Positions 61,273 to 64,000 of a stretch of DNA of 64,000 nt are shown in pieces. Where the stretch lies: contig JAKSNK010000004.1 of NCBI GenBank assembly GCA_024399835.1, positions 30,538 to 94,537 of the forward strand, given 5' to 3'. This stretch comes from Paludibacteraceae bacterium (GTDB lineage: Bacteria; Bacteroidota; Bacteroidia; Bacteroidales; Paludibacteraceae). Each line of letters begins with the position of its first letter. Position 1 is the first letter of the stretch. The notes beneath the pieces were generated by a model. The model was given only the letters and a program-made list of their open reading frames with translations, searched no databases and was not told the DNA's origin. Made by a program: the position numbers and the translations under genes.

Positions 61273-62016
61273 ATGAAGCATAGTTATACTTTTGAAATAC
61301 AACCACAAGAAGTAGACGCCAATCGTCAATTGCGACTATATACGCTGGAAAATTACCTGCTCAATGTAGCAGGTAAAGATTCTGACGAAAACGGCTATGG
61401 ACTCAATCAATTGCTGCCCTTAGGATATACTTGGGTTATTACTCGCTTAAATTTAGAATTGATATATTTACCGACCCACAACGAGACTATCCGCATCGAA
61501 ACATGGATTGAACAAAACGCACACATGCTATCCGTTCGAGACTATCGTATCTATTTGGTGGATACCAATCTAAATGAAAAATTGATTGGGCGTGCTAAAA
61601 GTATTTGGGCAGTATTGGACATGAACAAACGGGAAATTGTAAATGCTTTTCACATGCCGATTTTTGAACATGTTGTGGACGGAGAAATATTGGATATCAG
61701 CAAATCTGCACGCCTGACCCCCATTGACAATCCGGACAATGAGATTCCTTATACGATTCAATATTCCGACTGTGATTACAATCAACATTGCAATTCTTGT
61801 AAATATTTAGAACACATGTTGAATGCAAAGTGCCCAAAGTTTGAAAACTTTTGTATTCGATTGGATATCAATTATGTAAAAGAAGTTCATATATCTGACC
61901 TAATTTATACACGAGTTAAGTCCAATTTGCAAGAGGTTCAATATCAACAAGTTGACGAAAATGGGAAGACTATTTGCTCGGCTAAGATATTTCTAACAGA
62001 CCAACTTACTTTTTAG
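61273..62016 (+). CDS. acyl-ACP thioesterase
   Basis: A 247-residue double-hotdog thioesterase that releases free fatty acids from acyl carrier protein. The first hotdog has EVDANRQLRLYTLENYLLNVAGKD and LGYTWVITRLNLELI. The second has IQYSDCDYNQHCNSCKYLEHML, where Asp/Asn/His and Cys are the usual catalytic-site neighbours, and FCIRLDINYVKEVHISD. Such bacterial FatA/B homologues are common in Bacteroidales. It is followed by a terminator. Confidence 0.88.
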   Translation: MKHSYTFEIQPQEVDANRQLRLYTLENYLLNVAGKDSDENGYGLNQLLPLGYTWVITRLNLELIYLPTHNETIRIETWIEQNAHMLSVRDYRIYLVDTNLNEKLIGRAKSIWAVLDMNKREIVNAFHMPIFEHVVDGEILDISKSARLTPIDNPDNEIPYTIQYSDCDYNQHCNSCKYLEHMLNAKCPKFENFCIRLDINYVKEVHISDLIYTRVKSNLQEVQYQQVDENGKTICSAKIFLTDQLTF

Positions 62017-62055
62017 ACAAATTTTCTTTTTCGGAAAACTTTTAACCACCCACAA

Positions 62056-62096
62056 AAAATGCAATCGTTTAATTTTCAATCGATTGCATTTTCATT
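62056..62096 (+). terminator. terminator of the S9 peptidase-thioesterase operon
   Basis: AAAATGCAATCG (62056-62067) pairs perfectly with CGATTGCATTTT (62081-62092) around a 13-nt loop, with further T after it. It lies 40 bp beyond the thioesterase stop. Confidence 0.75.
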
Positions 62097-62142
62097 TTGG
62101 ACAACTTTCAATTTGTCTATGCGAAAAATATGTTATAAAACA

Positions 62143-62174
62143 TTTGCACATGTCAAAAATTATTTGTACCTTTG
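62143..62174 (+). promoter_or_regulatory. promoter of nrdJ
   Basis: TTTG at 62143-62146, a 20-bp spacer and TACCTTTG at 62167-62174. The leader to the ATG at 62221 would be only about 40 nt, too short for a cobalamin riboswitch. No B12-box-like sequence is seen between 62017 and 62220. Confidence 0.77.
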
Positions 62175-62220
62175 CATCGCTTTTTCTTTCTTTGAGAAAT
62201 AAAATAAATGAAAAACATAT

Positions 62221-64000
62221 ATGGAACGAAAAACTTACACCCAAAAAGAAGCTGAACAGGCATCCTTGGAATATTTCCATGGAGACGAGCTTGCTGCACG
62301 AGTGTGGTCAACTAAGTATGCACTGAAAGATAGTTTTGGCAACTTATTTGAATTGACACCGGATGACATGCACCATCGCCTTGCGTCCGAAATTGCGCGA
62401 ATCGAAGCTAAGTACAAGAACCCTATGACCGAAGCCGAGTTATTCGAACTCTTGCGTGATTTCCGTTATATCTGCCCTGCCGGGAGTCCTATGACCGGTA
62501 TAGGTAATGATCATCAGGTAGCGAGTTTGAGCAACTGTTTTGTTATTGGACAAAACGGCAATGCTGATTCCTATGGAGCTATTATTCAAATAGACGAGGA
62601 GCAAGTGCAATTAATGAAGCGCCGTGGTGGCGTGGGACATGACCTGAGTCACATTCGCCCGCACGGCAGTCCTGTCAAGAACTCTGCACTAACATCCACC
62701 GGTTTAGTTCCTTTCATGGAGCGTTACAGCAATTCTACCCGCGAAGTTGCACAAGACGGTCGTCGAGGTGCCTTGATGTTATCCGTCAGTATCAAACACC
62801 CTGATAGCGAGAGCTTCATTGATGCAAAAATGGAACAAGGGAAGGTCACGGGAGCCAATGTGAGTGTCAAAGTGGATGATGATTTTATGCGTGCAGCCAT
62901 AGACGGCATTCCCTATCAGCAGCAATACCCCATTGATGCGACAGATCCTGTTTTCAAAAAAGAAATTGATGCCAAAACATTGTGGAAGAAAATCATACAC
63001 AATGCATGGAAAAGTGCAGAACCAGGCGTGCTGTTTTGGGATACTATTCTACGCGAGAGTGTGCCCGATTGCTATGCTGATTTAGGTTATCGCACCGTTA
63101 GCACCAATCCTTGTGGTGAAATTCCGCTCTGCCCTTACGATAGCTGCCGTTTATTAGCCATTAACCTGTATAGTTATGTCAAAAACCCGTTCACACCACA
63201 AGCCGAATTTGACTGGGAACTATTCAAAAAGCATGTCTTTGTAGCACAACGCATGATGGACGACATCATTGATTTGGAAGTAGAAAAGATTGAGAAAATC
63301 CTTGCCAAGATTGCTTCCGATCCCGAAGATGACAGCATCAAACGCACCGAGCGTGAATTGTGGGAGAAAATCATGACTAAGACCATTCAAGGTCGTCGTA
63401 CCGGTGTTGGTACAACTGCAGAAGGTGATATGTTGGCAGCAATGGGGCTGACTTATGGTACACAAGATGCAATCGATTTTTCCGTCTTGGTACATAAAAC
63501 TTTAGCTCTTGCCGCCTATCGTAGCAGTGTGAATATGGCAAAAGAGCGTGGAGCATTCAAAGTATATGATGCCAAGCGTGAACAAAACAATCCGTATATT
63601 TCTCGTATCAAAGAGGCAGATCCGGAGCTCTACCAAGAAATGGTAAAATATGGCAGACGCAACATTGCGTGTCTTACCATTGCTCCCACCGGCACCACCT
63701 CCATCATGACACAAACGACTTCCGGCATCGAACCGGTCTTCCAACCCGTTTACCGCCGTCGCCGCAAAGTCAATCCCAATGACAAAAATGTGCATGTGGA
63801 CTATGTGGACGAAGTAGGAGATAGTTTTGAAGAATTTATCGTCTTCCACCACAAATTTATCACTTGGATGAATGCCAACGGGCACAACTATGATCCTACA
63901 CACCGATACACACAAGAGGAAGTTGACCACTTGGTAAAAGAGTCGCCCTATTTCCACGCTACTGCCAACGATGTGGATTGGTTGAAGAAAGTGCAAATGC
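62221..64000 (+). CDS. nrdJ: adenosylcobalamin-dependent ribonucleotide reductase (class II), 5' part
   Basis: The frame from ATG 62221 stays open to the window end (593 codons), so the C-terminal redox-active Cys tail is missing here. It makes deoxyribonucleotides from ribonucleotides. Visible signatures are the redox Cys in VASLSNCFVIGQNG, RRGGVGHDLSHIRPHGSPV, the active-site block STNPCGEIPLCPYDSC with its radical Cys and Glu, EKGAF-like AKERGAFKVYD and APTGTTSIMTQTTSG. The shape fits NrdJ rather than NrdA or NrdD because there is no ATP cone at the start and no NrdB partner is adjacent. Confidence 0.9.
   Translation, partial: MERKTYTQKEAEQASLEYFHGDELAARVWSTKYALKDSFGNLFELTPDDMHHRLASEIARIEAKYKNPMTEAELFELLRDFRYICPAGSPMTGIGNDHQVASLSNCFVIGQNGNADSYGAIIQIDEEQVQLMKRRGGVGHDLSHIRPHGSPVKNSALTSTGLVPFMERYSNSTREVAQDGRRGALMLSVSIKHPDSESFIDAKMEQGKVTGANVSVKVDDDFMRAAIDGIPYQQQYPIDATDPVFKKEIDAKTLWKKIIHNAWKSAEPGVLFWDTILRESVPDCYADLGYRTVSTNPCGEIPLCPYDSCRLLAINLYSYVKNPFTPQAEFDWELFKKHVFVAQRMMDDIIDLEVEKIEKILAKIASDPEDDSIKRTERELWEKIMTKTIQGRRTGVGTTAEGDMLAAMGLTYGTQDAIDFSVLVHKTLALAAYRSSVNMAKERGAFKVYDAKREQNNPYISRIKEADPELYQEMVKYGRRNIACLTIAPTGTTSIMTQTTSGIEPVFQPVYRRRRKVNPNDKNVHVDYVDEVGDSFEEFIVFHHKFITWMNANGHNYDPTHRYTQEEVDHLVKESPYFHATANDVDWLKKVQM

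Noticed and set aside
62017-62220. A cobalamin riboswitch upstream of nrdJ
   Set aside because: No B12-box-like sequence or suitable fold is visible; the gap holds a terminator and a promoter only.

Overview
The window is chromosomal DNA from a member of the Bacteroidota, almost certainly order Bacteroidales; I cannot fix the family. The evidence is the recurrent -33 TTTG / -7 TAnnTTTG promoter pair with about 20 bp spacing, TACCTTTG- and TATCTTTG-type -7 boxes just upstream of genes, a tRNA gene without encoded CCA, and a typical Bacteroidales gene set (class III FBPase, glutamine-dependent NadE, B12-type ribonucleotide reductase, FISUMP-domain secreted proteins, L32 next to YceD). There is no phage, insertion sequence or CRISPR array. 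Both ends cut genes: a UDP-glucuronate epimerase on the left and a class II ribonucleotide reductase on the right.

Bases 1-19939 are one long, same-direction surface-polysaccharide locus with mostly overlapping genes. The first half holds a UDP-glucuronate 4-epimerase family enzyme, GT4 glycosyltransferases, a D-glucuronyl C5-epimerase-like protein, a hexapeptide acetyltransferase, an ATP-grasp ligase, two Wzx-type flippases and an LtaS-like membrane phosphotransferase. The second half holds an EpsG-type polymerase, two small GT2 enzymes, a GT4, a WecA-like PNPT transferase, a further GT2, a DegT aminotransferase, a PglC-like sugar-phosphate transferase and a CapD/PglF dehydratase. The last three form a bacillosamine-like initiation module. 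The C5-epimerase suggests a polymer whose glucuronate may be converted to iduronate.

Bases 19986-30191 are mixed: ftsY, a MATE transporter overlapping a PaaK-like adenylating enzyme, then (minus) dsbD and a sirtuin. An unknown 152-residue protein follows, then a 6S-like structured RNA with its own promoter and terminator, two small secreted proteins and nadE (minus). Two families of short tandem repeat occur here, one of 8 bp and one of 11 bp. Each is found both between genes and in frame inside a gene (ftsY, dsbD).

Bases 30268-45688 hold tRNA-Glu(CTC), the FBPase, an SGNH esterase, a pseudouridine synthase, rpmF/yceD, a two-domain FISUMP protein, and the minus-strand operon cdd - lptF/G-like - ribBA - a Ser/Gly/Arg repeat protein. 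These are followed by pepT-gcvT and a minus-strand trio of secreted or outer-membrane proteins, two of which are paralogues.

Bases 45711-64000 hold a plus operon (yigZ-like, acyltransferase, coaD, S41 protease, Ig-like lipoprotein) and a six-gene minus operon that starts with holA and continues with a lipid kinase, a C1 peptidase, a secreted protein, a ROK kinase and a polysaccharide deacetylase. A NUDIX/MATE pair, an S9 peptidase with an acyl-ACP thioesterase, and the start of nrdJ complete the window. Three secreted proteins scattered through the window share a short C-terminal motif that may be a sorting or anchoring tag.
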